36,112 nt of DNA from C7867-002 sp964646515 (GTDB taxonomy: Bacteria; Patescibacteriota; Minisyncoccia; Phycocordibacterales; PALSA-1337), in contig CAZYES010000008.1 in NCBI GenBank assembly GCA_964646515.1, positions 1-36,112 on the forward strand, written 5' to 3'. The notes beneath the pieces are model-generated. The model was not told the DNA's origin, made no database searches, and saw nothing but the letters and a program-made list of their open reading frames with translations. This document shows positions 7,548 through 15,216 of the stretch, in pieces; the stretch's first letter is position 1; each line of letters opens with the position of its first letter. Both the position numbers and the translations under genes were made by a program.

Positions 7548-8289
7548 ATTCCTTAAAAGAAATGTTGGGAAACTTTTTCAGAGAGTAATCAAATACTGCT
7601 TTATTTTTATAGTATGAATTTGGAAATAGATTAACCTTCTTTCCAATCAAGGTAGCACAAATAGCAAGATGTAATCTATCAGTATTTATCTCTCCATACT
7701 TCATCAAATAATTGACTAAATCCTCTAAGGGTTTAGTTGCATAGCCATTATATGACAAATCGTGATTAGCAGACGGAACTTTGCTACGAATTGATTCTTT
7801 GTCTTCTCGAAAGGCATTTAGTATACCCTTCCCTTCTGATAATTTGGAAAAGTGGTTATAGAATGCACAATCATGCCAAAGATATACATTTCCCTTCAGT
7901 AGATGTTTCTTAACAAAATCAAAAGAAATCTTTTCTCGACAAAAAACCGTAACATTGCCAGACAACTTATTTAAAGTATCAATCTGCTTATCTCCAAAAA
8001 TTGTATGCGGAAGGATTACTATTTCTCTATACAAATCACGTCTCTTATTTAAGAAATCTCTAACATCTGAATAGTAATCGACAAAATTTCCACCACCGTC
8101 TATAAAAAGAATATCGCTACTTTTAGGCGAATCTATCTCGACATAATTCTCACTTATGTTTAATTCGCTTAACAAAATTTTTGTACCATGCCAAATAAGA
8201 GAGTCTCCATAATTGCCAGGAAAACGATAGAAATCTACTTTAGCATTCCTATATTTTTCTAAAAATTTTTTTAGGTCGAATTCTTCCAT
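7537..8289 (-). CDS. Polysaccharide pyruvyl transferase family protein
   Basis: A 250-residue protein of the CsaB/WcaK-type family, which adds pyruvate ketals from phosphoenolpyruvate to surface glycans. Recognisable pieces: FPGNYGDSLIWHGT near the N-terminus, LFIDGGGNFVDYY (residues about 62-75), VILPHTIFG, VFCREKISF, and the C-terminal TDRLHLAICATLIGKKVNLF followed by NSYYKNKAVFDYSL. The order and spacing are those of the family, though it is shorter than many (300-400). It is the first gene of the minus-strand operon running to 5008 and is divergent from the carbamoyltransferase, with only about 37 nt between the start codons. Confidence 0.87.
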   Translation of the reverse strand: MEEFDLKKFLEKYRNAKVDFYRFPGNYGDSLIWHGTKILLSELNISENYVEIDSPKSSDILFIDGGGNFVDYYSDVRDFLNKRRDLYREIVILPHTIFGDKQIDTLNKLSGNVTVFCREKISFDFVKKHLLKGNVYLWHDCAFYNHFSKLSEGKGILNAFREDKESIRSKVPSANHDLSYNGYATKPLEDLVNYLMKYGEINTDRLHLAICATLIGKKVNLFPNSYYKNKAVFDYSLKKFPNISFKEYDK

Positions 8290-8308
8290 AAAAATCTAAA
8301 ATATGTTG

Positions 8309-8314
8309 TATAAT
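8309..8314 (+). promoter_or_regulatory. Perfect -10 box (TATAAT) of the carbamoyltransferase gene
   Basis: A consensus TATAAT lies 12 nt before the ATG at 8327. Transcription would start around 8321, so the longer frame start at 8303 would be untranscribed. No convincing -35 hexamer is seen. The short leader again points to nearly leaderless translation. Confidence 0.5.
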
Positions 8315-8326
8315 TGTAGCAAAAAT

Positions 8327-9934
8327 ATGCCCAAAGAACGACTTTACTGCGCTTTTGCGTTCAATGTCCACGACTCCTCAGTAAGCTTTGCAATTGAAAA
8401 CAAGGTAATCTTAGTATTGGAAGCTGAAAGGATTTTCAAGCAAAAGAAAAAACGGTGTGATCTAGCGGAGATGGAGTTTCTTATTAACACAGGTCTCAAG
8501 TATCTAGGTAAAAAACCTGAAGACATCGCAGGATGGGCCATGACGACATTAAATAATCCATTTCTGAATAGAAATGACATTGTCGATGAAAAAACCACCT
8601 TTCCAAAAGAACCCTATGCCAAAGAAATCACTATCTTAGGAATCAGTACAAAAGCATTGGTTGTTAATCACCACCTTTCTCACGCGGCAACATTCTTGTT
8701 TAGCGGATTCAACCAGGCAATAATTACAACCTGTGACGGAGGTGGTGACCACGATCCTAAAATAGGTATTGGTGAGTGTTTCGCTGTATATCGAGGCGAC
8801 GGAAATGACATTACAAGATATTATAACATCGATAGCAGCGAACTCATTACCGGAAAGACATACGCCACATGCGCTGTCTTTATATACAATGCAAAACCAT
8901 GTGAGGGCAAACTAATGGCTCTTGCAGCATTCGGTAACGTAAGGAAAGAATACCTTGAAAAACTCAAGGGCTTATATAGAAAAATTGAAACAGTAGATTA
9001 TCCAATTGGAGAGAAAATCCTAGAAGAAAATTTTCCAGGATTAAGAGGAACCGCTGCTGGAAATAATCCAAGTAAAGATGCAAAAGACTTTTGCACTACT
9101 GTACAATTCTTCTTTTCTGAACAAAGAGTTAAAAATACGAAATCAATTGTTGATAAGATATACAAGGATAATGACAACTTCGTACTTGCCGGTGGTACTG
9201 GATTAAACTTAGATCTTAATTCTCTACTACTCAAAGAATTACCGAAAATGCACCATTACATTGCGCCTTGTTGTGATGATACCGGGCAATCACTTGGCGC
9301 ACTAAGCATGTTAATCGTAAAAGAAACAGGTCTCAGACCTGAAGTAAGACTACCCTACCTTGGAATGGGTGAAGAAAATATACCTTACAAACTAGAAACC
9401 ATATCAAAGGTTTCTGATATTTTAAGTAAAGATGGGATTGTTGTACTACATAATGGCAAGGCAGAAATAGGCCCAAGAGCACTCGGTAACCGATCCCTCA
9501 TAGGTCGGGCTGATAGTATAGTAGTCAAGAAAAAACTAAGCGAGGAAATAAAGCAACGTGAATCATATAGACCTGTTGCCCCGGTCATCATTGAAGAGAA
9601 AGTTAATGATTATTTTGTTGGACCCCATTCATCCCCTTTTATGCTTTATAAATATGATGTTCTTGAATCTAAGAGGAACGAAATTGAGGGAGCAATACAC
9701 TACGATGGAAGTGCCCGCGTACAAACAATAACCAAAGAATTGAATGCTTTTCTTTATGATTTAATAAAAGCATACGGAGAAAAAACTGGCACATATGTCT
9801 TACTAAACACTTCTCTTAATCTTAAAGGAGATCCAATAGCAAATACATTGGAGGACTCATTGAAGATATATGAAAAAATTACCGGACCAAAGGTGTTGGT
9901 GTACAATGGAAATATAGAGAAGACTAACGATTAA
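8327..9934 (+). CDS. Carbamoyltransferase, NodU/TobZ family
   Basis: A 535-residue enzyme of the family that transfers a carbamoyl group from carbamoyl phosphate, via carbamoyl-adenylate, to a sugar hydroxyl (NodU, TobZ). The N-terminal Kae1-like domain has FNVHDSSVSFAIEN, the metal-binding HHLSHAATFLFSGF and TTCDGGGDHD; the middle has LMALAAFG and AGGTGLNLDLNS; the C-terminal domain has GKAEIGPRALGNRSLIG and YRPVAPVI. Length and order are normal. The ATG at 8327 is preferred because of the -10 box at 8309. It is the only plus-strand gene in the surface cluster and overlaps the methyltransferase gene tail to tail by 4 nt. The likely target is a surface or secondary-metabolite sugar; the acceptor cannot be read from sequence. 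Confidence 0.92.
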   Translation: MPKERLYCAFAFNVHDSSVSFAIENKVILVLEAERIFKQKKKRCDLAEMEFLINTGLKYLGKKPEDIAGWAMTTLNNPFLNRNDIVDEKTTFPKEPYAKEITILGISTKALVVNHHLSHAATFLFSGFNQAIITTCDGGGDHDPKIGIGECFAVYRGDGNDITRYYNIDSSELITGKTYATCAVFIYNAKPCEGKLMALAAFGNVRKEYLEKLKGLYRKIETVDYPIGEKILEENFPGLRGTAAGNNPSKDAKDFCTTVQFFFSEQRVKNTKSIVDKIYKDNDNFVLAGGTGLNLDLNSLLLKELPKMHHYIAPCCDDTGQSLGALSMLIVKETGLRPEVRLPYLGMGEENIPYKLETISKVSDILSKDGIVVLHNGKAEIGPRALGNRSLIGRADSIVVKKKLSEEIKQRESYRPVAPVIIEEKVNDYFVGPHSSPFMLYKYDVLESKRNEIEGAIHYDGSARVQTITKELNAFLYDLIKAYGEKTGTYVLLNTSLNLKGDPIANTLEDSLKIYEKITGPKVLVYNGNIEKTND

Positions 9935-10956
9935 TCAGCCTTAAACTTGCACACGAGAATCTTTGGTCTCAAATAAGCATCTACATTGGTAATAAACTTC
10001 AGTTGCAGTGTCTGAATGACCTTGAATTGTGATTTTGGTAAAATAGATTCGATTATCTCATACTTGCTAGTATAAATAACCATTCTTCCTTGGGTGTTTA
10101 ACGAGCTTTCGCAATATTGGATAAAGGCACTGTATAACTTCTCCAAATCTTCATCCTTTGAAATGGACATTCCAAAAGGTAAATCGGATACAATAACATC
10201 AAATTTTCCAAAATCTGGTTTATTAAAAATATCAGCTTCTTTAACCTGCACCCTCTTTATAAGACCTGCCTCTTTAATATTCTTAATTGATAAAGATAAG
10301 TGCTTTTTATTATTATCGAACCCAATCAATTTATCTAAATTTGGATAACATTGCGCCGCCTCAATCAATAATGTTGCACTACCTGAAAAAACATTGAGAT
10401 ACGAATGGGCTGTATCTAGATTACAAAAAGAATTAGCTGCGTATGCAACAGTCGGATCCATCGCCCCGCTCATATTGGCAACTTTATAATCTCTTACAGA
10501 AAGCGGACGTGGTGTTAGTTGAATACCAATCTCCCAGATATTTTCTGGTTTGATAATATGTATTTTTAAGTCTGCCTCTTCGTTCTCTTTTATTTTGTAA
10601 GTATCTTGAATATATCTTGCGATACTCCTCACTTCAGGCGAATCGGAACCCGCACAACTGATTTTAAATGTTTTAAAACTATCGTGACTAATAATAATAT
10701 CAATAAGATTGCCTAAAATGGACTTATGATTTGAGATATACGCTGGATGATAATTGTCGCTTTGGACAACCAAATAAGCACGGGCAACACTTCTTAAAGC
10801 CTTAATCCTTTGAATAGTATCTTCAGTACATTGAACCAAAACCGAATCCTCGTCTTCACCAATCACGGTAAGGTCCTTCTCTTTCAACTCATTTAAAACC
10901 ACAGGTCTTAAACCTGTTATATATGCTAGTTTTATTTTTATATTCAAATCATTCAT
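9931..10956 (-). CDS. THUMP-type RNA methyltransferase (RlmL/TrmN-like)
   Basis: A 341-residue protein with an N-terminal ferredoxin-like/THUMP-like half (to about 150) followed by RPLSVRDYKVANMSGAMDP, which is the linker seen before the Rossmann methylase domain in RlmK/L and Trm14-type N2-guanine methylases. Motif I is in YLNVFSGSATLLIEAA and motif IV is SDLPFGMSI, a variant of (N/D)PP(Y/F)G. It probably methylates guanine in tRNA or rRNA. Its start overlaps the upstream glycosyltransferase fragment by 4 nt, and its end overlaps the convergent carbamoyltransferase. A secondary target outside RNA cannot be excluded given the surface-gene context, but THUMP argues for RNA. Confidence 0.82.
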   Translation of the reverse strand: MNDLNIKIKLAYITGLRPVVLNELKEKDLTVIGEDEDSVLVQCTEDTIQRIKALRSVARAYLVVQSDNYHPAYISNHKSILGNLIDIIISHDSFKTFKISCAGSDSPEVRSIARYIQDTYKIKENEEADLKIHIIKPENIWEIGIQLTPRPLSVRDYKVANMSGAMDPTVAYAANSFCNLDTAHSYLNVFSGSATLLIEAAQCYPNLDKLIGFDNNKKHLSLSIKNIKEAGLIKRVQVKEADIFNKPDFGKFDVIVSDLPFGMSISKDEDLEKLYSAFIQYCESSLNTQGRMVIYTSKYEIIESILPKSQFKVIQTLQLKFITNVDAYLRPKILVCKFKAD

Positions 10957-11564
10957 ACATTGGTTTTGATTGTGGCAAAGACATCAGGAACCCTTATTCT
11001 GTCCATACAAAATTCCTCACAGCATTTTATCTCTTCTTCTCTGTTTTTATGAGAACAAAGCTTGTGTCGCTCTTTATCATATATTGATAACACATTTTTT
11101 GATAAATGTAAATATTTTGGATGAGTGGCACCAAAGATTATAAATGATTTTTTATTGAAACTCTGAGCAATAACCGTCGGACCTGAATCGTTTCCAATAA
11201 TAAATTCGCAGTGTTGAATGAGTGACATCATGTCAGAAAATGAATAATCCTTTTCCAGGACGACACACTTTTTTCCTAATTCTTTCTCAACCAGATCTTT
11301 TAACTCAAAAAACTTGCTGTATCCCCAGTTTCTCTTTTTCTCTTCCCACCAGCTTGTATGAGGTGCAATAAGTACGTATTCCCTTTCAACGATCCTGGGC
11401 CATGATTGAGTAAGTTTAGGGATGTCATCAAATTTAAAATCATAAAAACCAATCGATTCCATGTATCCTTGTATATATGTCTTTTTATTATCACTTCTTT
11501 CGTGTACAAGTCTCTTGAATAGATATGGAATCACCAACTTGCACACCCAGGATTTTAGAGGCAT
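10953..11564 (-). CDS. Glycosyltransferase family 9 (heptosyltransferase-like), N-terminally truncated
   Basis: The 203 residues correspond to the C-terminal, nucleotide-sugar-binding half of a GT9 heptosyltransferase: VLIAPHTSWWEEKKRNWGYSKF, then FIIGNDSGPTVIAQSFNKKS and FIIFGATHPKY, with a cysteine-rich end CCEEFCMDRI. Family members are usually 320-360 residues, so the acceptor-binding N-terminal domain is missing. The first 18 or so residues are an out-of-frame reading of the SAM hydroxide adenosyltransferase remnant that overlaps at 11491-11564, so the true homology begins near LVHERSD. It is therefore probably a broken gene joined at about 11505 by deletion or assembly error, even though a frame is open and overlaps the next gene by 4 nt. 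Confidence 0.72.
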   Translation of the reverse strand: MPLKSWVCKLVIPYLFKRLVHERSDNKKTYIQGYMESIGFYDFKFDDIPKLTQSWPRIVEREYVLIAPHTSWWEEKKRNWGYSKFFELKDLVEKELGKKCVVLEKDYSFSDMMSLIQHCEFIIGNDSGPTVIAQSFNKKSFIIFGATHPKYLHLSKNVLSIYDKERHKLCSHKNREEEIKCCEEFCMDRIRVPDVFATIKTNV

Positions 11565-11718
11565 CAGCTAGATTTGCTGCAATCTCCAAGGTTTTATTAC
11601 TACCTAAATAACAAAGTAATTCACCAGTTGGCACATCGCTAAATGTTGAGCTAATTTTTAGCTTATGATTTATGCCATTAACTGACAGCGTTAGAGAATC
11701 GGTACTGAGGATACTGTG
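11491..11718 (-). pseudogene. Remnant: C-terminal domain of SAM hydroxide adenosyltransferase (ex-DUF62)
   Basis: This open stretch has no start codon and is bounded upstream by TAG at 11721-11719. It reads DSLTLSVNGINHKL, then FSDVPTGELLCYLGSNKTLE and IAANLADASKILGVQVGDSI, ending at TGA 11493-11491. This is the beta-barrel C-terminal domain of the family that splits SAM with water (SAM hydrolase/fluorinase relatives): the G-E-L, S-x3-LEIA and LG-x3-GD landmarks are in place. The whole N-terminal domain is absent. It overlaps the beginning of the GT9 fragment in another frame, which indicates that two genes were cut and joined here. Confidence 0.7.
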
Positions 11719-11791
11719 CTAATGCCGCGTCAAGTTGTTCTTGAGTTTGAACACTGCCAGATATGAATTCTGTTGGAAAAAGAGCATTCAT
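11678..11791 (-). CDS. Small ORF (37 residues) coupled to the gene at 11794
   Basis: The ATG at 11791 is two bases after the TGA of the 160-residue gene, a typical coupled arrangement. The product begins MNALFPTEFISGSVQTQEQL and ends in SNAVS at TAA. It overlaps the 5' end of the SAM-transferase remnant in a different frame. I recognise no family; it may be the beginning of a gene truncated at the same scar. Confidence 0.35.
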   Translation of the reverse strand: MNALFPTEFISGSVQTQEQLDAALAQYPQYRFSNAVS

Positions 11792-11793
11792 TT

Positions 11794-12276
11794 TCAGTCT
11801 TTGCTCTCTATTGGTCTACCAAAATAATTACTCAAGGCATAACCTAGATGATGTCGTCCCCAATCAGTCAGGGTACTAATTTTATTCTGTTTATATACAT
11901 CCAGTGTTCCTCGTGATACGTAATAAATTGTTTGAAAATCAGCGATTGACTCTTCAATAATTCCATCTAACTTAGGTAAATAGAACCAGTAGCCAGTTTT
12001 TCTTTTTTTGATGGACTCTACCTCATCTTTCTTAAAAGAAAAATCCTGGAGACGGTAAACTGGACAGACTATGATGTTTTCTCTTCGTTGAACATCACAA
12101 GTCTGTGAAAGGACCATCACCAACCCTAACTTAGCCTTTATTTCAATCTTACCCTCTCCATCCTCTCCAAGATCGCTTGGTTTAATCTCTTTGTCTAAAA
12201 TTAAAAAAGGGAAACTTTTTATTAAATCACCTTGATAAAAAACTTCTTGATTGAGATCTTTGGACTGAACATACAT
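11794..12276 (-). CDS. Hypothetical protein, partner of the SDH-type protease
   Basis: A 160-residue soluble protein with no signal or membrane segment. The central VMVLSQTCDVQRRENIIVCP stretch, a cysteine within a hydrophobic strand followed by a basic turn and a second cysteine, recalls an uncharacterised family found in accessory regions, but I cannot name it. It ends FGRPIESKD. The gene is 8 nt downstream of the 71-residue gene and in line with the protease gene at 12515, so the three probably form an operon. A role with the protease is inferred from position only. Confidence 0.6.
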   Translation of the reverse strand: MYVQSKDLNQEVFYQGDLIKSFPFLILDKEIKPSDLGEDGEGKIEIKAKLGLVMVLSQTCDVQRRENIIVCPVYRLQDFSFKKDEVESIKKRKTGYWFYLPKLDGIIEESIADFQTIYYVSRGTLDVYKQNKISTLTDWGRHHLGYALSNYFGRPIESKD

Positions 12277-12284
12277 AAAACATA

Positions 12285-12500
12285 TTAAAGGTTCTTAGTC
12301 TCAAAAGCTTTTTTGTAGAAGTTCTTTTCGGTTTCTTCAGAAATCAAATCTTCCCCTGGTACACCATTGTTATCAATAAACACAATGGGTGCTTTATTAA
12401 ATTCATAAACCCTCTTCTCCAAAGACAATACAGCCGAGGTTGTCTGCTGATTTAACTCGACCAATGACACATTATCTGTTTGTGAAAAATAAGTTGGCAT
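12285..12500 (-). CDS. Small hypothetical protein (71 residues) between protease and partner
   Basis: A short acidic protein beginning MPTYFSQTDNVSLVELNQQT and containing YEFNKAPIVFIDNNGVPGED, a strand-turn pattern, then a charged helix EETEKNFYKKAFE. No family is recognised. It starts 14 nt after the stop of the SDH-type protease gene. Size and position would suit an adaptor, inhibitor or substrate of the protease, but this is speculation. Confidence 0.5.
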   Translation of the reverse strand: MPTYFSQTDNVSLVELNQQTTSAVLSLEKRVYEFNKAPIVFIDNNGVPGEDLISEETEKNFYKKAFETKNL

Positions 12501-12514
12501 ATTATGTTAAATTA

Positions 12515-13531
12515 TTAATCTATGGACCATTTATTTATTGTATTATTTACTACCATTTGCTGTTTACCAGACGGATCCGGCACTTTGGAAACGAGGTAAT
12601 CTGATTTAAATGAATACTTAGCAACTGAACTATAAACTAAAGCTCTCTTAAATTGTACAGTTTTTTCCTGTTCTTCACCAAGTAACGCGATAGGATCAAA
12701 ATCTCTTTTCATTTCGAGCAATTCCACAGCTTCATCGAATATCTTGTCTGCTATTTTTTTTGTATTTTCATTAGCAAACTCAATAATATTTCCGAAACCA
12801 ACTGTATTTTTTGCTTCTCTTCGGTTTATGAGGTGACGATGAGAAAATAACTTTTGAGTTAAATGTTCTATTATCTCTTTAGACTGCTTATCTGAAACGT
12901 GTTGCTTATGAAGTTCAAGCAAACTCTTTGCAATTCTTCTAATTAATGCGTATGTGCGATTAACAGAGCCTAGCATAGTTGGACCAACTTCCTTAGTTAA
13001 TTCTTTCATTATATCCGCAAGAGCAGATTGTTCAGCTAATCCAATTTTCTCTTTTGCAAAATCAATATATCCAATAATATCCTCAATTTCTAATCGTTTA
13101 ACCTGCTTCTTGCCACCATCAATAATGTCTGCAGCCGGATCAACTGGACTCAATTGTGAATACGGAAGCATAACTACTTTGTCAGCACCAAGCGCTATAA
13201 GTGTTCCAGCACTAAGGGCTTTTTCTAATACTATTACCTCAAAAGTTAGGCAGTATTCCCTAATTAGATTTACGAGTGGCCATGGAGTTTCAAGGTGACC
13301 ACCGCTAGTATTTAAAACTAGGGAAATTTTTTTCTGTCCTGGACCTATTTTTTCCAGAATCTCTTTAAAGAGAGGAAGAATGTCTGATGCCACTTGCGTT
13401 GCAAAATGAGGTGGTTTTTCACCTGTAATATATAAAATAGCCTTAGAACCTCTGATTTGTTCTAATTTCTCAAGATTTGATAGCTCTACTGACTTAGCAA
13501 CTCTTTTTGTTGTATTTTTAGGTGTTGGCAT
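12515..13531 (-). CDS. ClpP-class serine protease (SDH proteinase family)
   Basis: The 338-residue protein has the crotonase/ClpP fold signature of the serine dehydrogenase proteinase family (PF01972-like): ILYITGEKPP, then LVLNTSGGHLETPWPLVNLI forming the oxyanion strand, and LEKALSAGTLIALGADKVVM, where the Ser of SAGT is the expected nucleophile; the following LSPVDPAAD is where the Lys/Asp partner region of this class lies. There is no signal peptide or membrane helix, unlike SppA or NfeD proteases, so it should act in the cytoplasm. It leads a short run with the 71- and 160-residue genes and is directly downstream of the DpnII-type operon (54 nt), suggesting a defence-island location. Confidence 0.82.
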   Translation of the reverse strand: MPTPKNTTKRVAKSVELSNLEKLEQIRGSKAILYITGEKPPHFATQVASDILPLFKEILEKIGPGQKKISLVLNTSGGHLETPWPLVNLIREYCLTFEVIVLEKALSAGTLIALGADKVVMLPYSQLSPVDPAADIIDGGKKQVKRLEIEDIIGYIDFAKEKIGLAEQSALADIMKELTKEVGPTMLGSVNRTYALIRRIAKSLLELHKQHVSDKQSKEIIEHLTQKLFSHRHLINRREAKNTVGFGNIIEFANENTKKIADKIFDEAVELLEMKRDFDPIALLGEEQEKTVQFKRALVYSSVAKYSFKSDYLVSKVPDPSGKQQMVVNNTINKWSID

Positions 13532-13585
13532 TTACAAAAAAAATACTACCATTTTTAGCAATAAATTCCAAGTTTGGACATGTAT

Positions 13586-14350
13586 CTATACTAACTTTTG
13601 AAATACAAAAAGATGCTCATGCATTATAAGCAAAAAATTAGCCTCTTTTGATTTAGTAACCCAGAATCCAGTTGCCTTACAGTTGAATTGTCTCTTGATG
13701 ATATCTTCTTTAAGTAATAGTCCTGCTTTGAGAAATCTATCCATCACTCTGTAGGCAAGCGGTTGGTACATTTTCTTTCGCCTTGTATCTCCCATAAGGA
13801 TTGCACAAAACTTGCCAGGCTTTAGGACCCTATAAAATTCTTTTGCCACCTTTTCCATCTCATCACAGAATGCATCGATGTCGCTTATGTTTGATAGATC
13901 GTCAACCAATTTTCCATCACTATATTTTATGATATCAACATAGGGTGGATGAGTGAGTACAAAGTCTATGGTCTCATCTTTTATCTTGGACAGATTACGA
14001 GAATCCCATTTAAAACCTCTTTGCCATGCTTTATTATCAACTTTGAAATTAAGTGCCTTCTTTGTACGATCAAGCGCTACTTGATTCACATCAGAATAAA
14101 TAATATTTCTATTTAAAATCTTCGCCTCTATAGCGGTTGTACCACCACCAATCATTGAATCGAGTAAAACATCACCTTCTTTTGAGTAACGAAGGATAAG
14201 ATTACGAGCTACTTCAGGGGACCAATTGCCGCGCCAGTCTGACGTGTGTGTAGCCCAATTACCACGACGAGGAAAAGCCCAGACTGTTGTACATTCTAGT
14301 TCGAATTCTTCCGGATGCAGTTTTAATTCTGTAGCTTTCTTTATTGCCAT
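13586..14350 (-). CDS. DNA methyltransferase of the DpnII locus (N4/N6, second methylase)
   Basis: A 254-residue class-beta-like DNA aminomethyltransferase: the catalytic motif IV is THPPYVDIIKYSDG and the SAM-binding motif I is LLDSMIGGGTTAIEAKI, with HPPY instead of the common DPPY, a variant seen in several N4/N6 methylases. It starts 6 nt after the endonuclease gene. In the pneumococcal DpnII system a second methylase, DpnA, accompanies DpnM and the nuclease and can methylate single-stranded DNA; this gene occupies that place, but I cannot prove orthology, so no symbol is given. Confidence 0.85.
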   Translation of the reverse strand: MAIKKATELKLHPEEFELECTTVWAFPRRGNWATHTSDWRGNWSPEVARNLILRYSKEGDVLLDSMIGGGTTAIEAKILNRNIIYSDVNQVALDRTKKALNFKVDNKAWQRGFKWDSRNLSKIKDETIDFVLTHPPYVDIIKYSDGKLVDDLSNISDIDAFCDEMEKVAKEFYRVLKPGKFCAILMGDTRRKKMYQPLAYRVMDRFLKAGLLLKEDIIKRQFNCKATGFWVTKSKEANFLLIMHEHLFVFQKLV

Positions 14351-14356
14351 GAGTAT

Positions 14357-15214
14357 TTACCATTTTAGTTCATTTAGCGCGCCCGCTTCGAGCATGTTTA
14401 GGTTAAACACATACTCGTTGTGGTTATATGTTTCTTCAAGTGGCCGCTTTGTTGTATTCCAACCTAGTCCATCAGTTATCCAAATAAAATCAATATCCTG
14501 AGCTTTCAGTTCATCGTATAGACTTCTAAATTCACCGCAGACTGCTTTTAGTTTTGATCCACCACCATTATAAAAATTAGCCTCAAAAAGTTTGAGTTTC
14601 TTATTCTTGATGTTGTATATCGCAAAGTCAAAACTACGTTCTGATTTATCTACTTTTACATCAAAACCCCATTTGGCTTTTATTGCACTAGAACGTGCTT
14701 GAGCAAGACATTCATAACCATTCTTATTACAAAAATCAGTTAAGAAAGCACCTGTTATTTCTTCCATCAAAGTACCGCCTCGATTCTTTCGTCCATTACT
14801 ATCAAGTCCAACCTCTACTCCCATGACATAGTCAACGAGGTTTTTGATACCGTCTTTTTGGAAAAGACGTGCGAGACCAGATTTATCTAGAAATTCAAAA
14901 TATTTGTCGGCATCCTTTTCCTTACCGGTAAAATCAAAGAATTCTGAGTTCTTGGTTGCCTTATCAAACACTTCGAGCTTATTTTCTCGGACCGCCAATA
15001 GGACTGGAAGAGCTTTTACTATATCTGCGTTCGAGCCGTATAGCTTTACGAATTCTTCCTTTAAATTCTCCTTACCGAGCAAGTAGTTTAGTTTGTTGAG
15101 AGCTATTTCTAACTCTGAGCTATTTGAAAATACTTTATTCCAATTAACGAAATAGTCCCAAGTTTTTATTGAGCTTTTGAATGTTGTTATTAAGTTATTA
15201 AAATCTTTTTTCAT
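14357..15214 (-). CDS. dpnB: DpnII-type restriction endonuclease (GATC)
   Basis: A 285-residue type II endonuclease resembling DpnII/MboI. The C-terminal half carries the nuclease pattern: RSFDFAIYNIKNKKLKLFEA followed by NFYNGGGSKLKAV, where the D...E-x-N/K arrangement is the family active site, preceded by GTLMEEITGAFLTDFC and followed by DFIWITDGLGWNTTKRPLEE. Size fits the family (about 290). It cuts unmethylated GATC and is expected to be held in check by the Dam-type methylase encoded 2 nt upstream. Order methylase-nuclease-second methylase differs from the pneumococcal order. Confidence 0.88.
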   Translation of the reverse strand: MKKDFNNLITTFKSSIKTWDYFVNWNKVFSNSSELEIALNKLNYLLGKENLKEEFVKLYGSNADIVKALPVLLAVRENKLEVFDKATKNSEFFDFTGKEKDADKYFEFLDKSGLARLFQKDGIKNLVDYVMGVEVGLDSNGRKNRGGTLMEEITGAFLTDFCNKNGYECLAQARSSAIKAKWGFDVKVDKSERSFDFAIYNIKNKKLKLFEANFYNGGGSKLKAVCGEFRSLYDELKAQDIDFIWITDGLGWNTTKRPLEETYNHNEYVFNLNMLEAGALNELKW

Positions 15215-15216
15215 AT

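Noticed and set aside
8303..8326. Longer carbamoyltransferase start at 8303
   Set aside because: It overlaps a perfect TATAAT box; ATG 8327 gives the expected N-terminus.
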